DNA from: JBALVT01 sp047612385
GTDB taxonomy: Bacteria; Pseudomonadota; Gammaproteobacteria; Pseudomonadales; Halieaceae
Length of the DNA: 64,000 nucleotides
Assembly (NCBI GenBank): GCA_047612385.1
Contig: JBLGAR010000002.1
Span: 32,265-96,264, forward strand
Reading direction: 5' to 3'
The stretch's first letter is position 1; every line of letters starts with the position of its first letter. This document shows positions 63,100-64,000 of this stretch, piece by piece. Both the position numbers and the translations under genes were made by a program. The notes beneath the pieces are model-generated. The model was not told the origin of the DNA, made no database searches, and saw nothing but the letters and a program-made list of their open reading frames with translations.

Positions 63100-63998
63100 A
63101 TGAACGTCAACGAAATCCGCTGTGAAAACGATAGCAAGCTGAGCGAGAAGCTACTGCTGCACCCAGACGTGAAGCGAGTGACGGACAAGATTAGCCGCGC
63201 CGAAGAGAGGGGGCCATTGGGAATACGCAGAAACCTCCGGCCGATTTGGTATTGGACGTCTTTGCCTGGTCGCGTTTTGCAGAGATCTCTGCGGACAGGG
63301 CAGGCGCTTTGTGTGCCGGAGATTTCGAGGCGGTAGCGCGTGCCTTGTTCAAGCTCGCTTCTGGGATATCCAGCGTTAAGGTGGTGAAGTTCAGTCTCGA
63401 AGATTTCCTGGCCCAGCTCGACGAAATGCAAGCGACGGATGCGCAGCCCGGGCAGGGAGCGCCGATGCAGGACTGGTTTTCCACACACCCCTTCAGCCCC
63501 CTGCGGGTAAAAGCCCTGCAGTTGTTTCACCACAGTAGCTTGATGACCGACGACGGAAACAGCAAAGCGGAGCTGGAGCTGGGTGTTCAGCGCCTCATGA
63601 GCCTGATGGAGCCAGACTACATTGAAGGAAAGACCGATGTGGCCCGGAATATGAAGCTGCTGTTTATCGCCGGTGCGGTCGCCGTGGCAGATGCTCACGA
63701 TGGCGTCAGTAAAGGAGAAGAAGCCGTTCTAAAAAAATACCTCGGCCCGGCTTTTGATTTGAGCAACTTGAATATTGAAAAACTGGCTCGAACTATTCCG
63801 GAACGTGCGGAGCTCACCATGGCCCAGTGCAGTCAATCACAGCGTATGCAGGTTTTGCGGGATATTTGCAACGTTGCTCGCGCCGAGGGTGATTGCGAGG
63901 CAGCCGAAATGGCATTGCTACATGAGCTAGCCGACCTTCTCGGGATATCTCATGACTTTGTGGGACAGTGCCTGGAGTGCAGTTTCGAACTGGATTGA
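63100..63998 (+). pseudogene. M48 metallopeptidase-TerB-like gene with internal deletion
   Basis: The start (M-N-V-N-E-I-R-C-E-N... K-I-S-R-A-E-E-R-G-P-L-G-I-R-R) is normal, then the frame is lost near 63240 and a stop follows at 63336. The rest continues in another frame from D-V-F-A-W-S-R-F-A-E-I-S-A-D-R-A-G (the M48 conserved Glu/Asp block) to a TerB-like helical C-terminus at 63998. The stretch that should hold the H-E-x-x-H zinc motif, about 130 residues in related proteins, is missing. So an internal deletion of about 400 bases plus a frame change have made it inactive. Confidence 0.75.
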
Positions 63999-64000
63999 GT

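Overview
The window looks like a chromosomal segment of a marine-type gammaproteobacterium, perhaps near Cellvibrionales. This is inferred from the HexR-regulated Entner-Doudoroff genes, a free-standing second EF-G, a glycolate oxidase operon, an acetoin-type 2-oxo acid dehydrogenase, several Baeyer-Villiger-type flavin monooxygenases, and Shine-Dalgarno-led operons. I see no rRNA, tRNA, CRISPR array, phage or plasmid replication genes. One IS3-family element is present, together with an unusual number of broken accessory genes.

Layout. 1-0.3 kb: tail of a LutC-like gene. 0.3-7.4 kb: central carbon block on the minus strand (SYLF protein, PEP carboxylase, GAPDH, a GAPDH paralogue without its catalytic cysteine, KDPG aldolase), with divergent hexR and two HexR-like operators between eda and hexR. 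7.4-13 kb: membrane and transport genes, a GDPD phosphodiesterase and a VOC protein. 13.2-16 kb: TlpA-DUF4266-DUF3570-ApbE operon. 16-24.7 kb: two flavin monooxygenases, an esterase, a carotenoid oxygenase with an SDR, and a hemolysin III-like protein. 25.1-27.6 kb: rubrerythrin, a CCG-domain Fe-S oxidoreductase and DUF3501. 27.6-36.7 kb: accessory zone with decayed genes (PrsT-like TPR, DUF6644, DUF6152, metallophosphoesterase) among an acyl-CoA ligase, an M14 deacylase, a sulfotransferase and a DUF3089 lipoprotein. 36.8-40.6 kb: glcDEF. 40.8-42.9 kb: EF-G 2. 43.2-46.5 kb: E1 alpha, E1 beta and E2 behind a good sigma-70 promoter. 46.8-47.5 kb: pseudogene. 47.5-53.5 kb: a five-gene minus-strand run (BVMO, P450, adenosine deaminase-like, MBL hydrolase, MATE). 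53.8-58.8 kb: SnoaL-like gene with an in-frame stop, amidohydrolase, and an IS3 element flanked by a truncated TonB receptor and a truncated TPR-sulfotransferase. 58.8-64 kb: SpdH-like oxidoreductase with a cupin, a sodium:solute symporter with a small membrane partner, and an M48-TerB pseudogene.

How the genes fit together. eda, the two gap-type genes and ppc form one transcriptional direction under apparent HexR control, so sugar-acid breakdown and PEP-to-oxaloacetate anaplerosis may be co-regulated. Glycolate oxidation, acetoin or 2-oxo acid use, acyl-CoA ligation and several Baeyer-Villiger/P450 oxygenases point to a generalist that oxidises dissolved organics, ketones and terpenoid or steroid-like substrates. 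Broken genes are concentrated in the accessory stretches while long housekeeping genes are intact, which suggests genuine gene decay rather than poor sequence.
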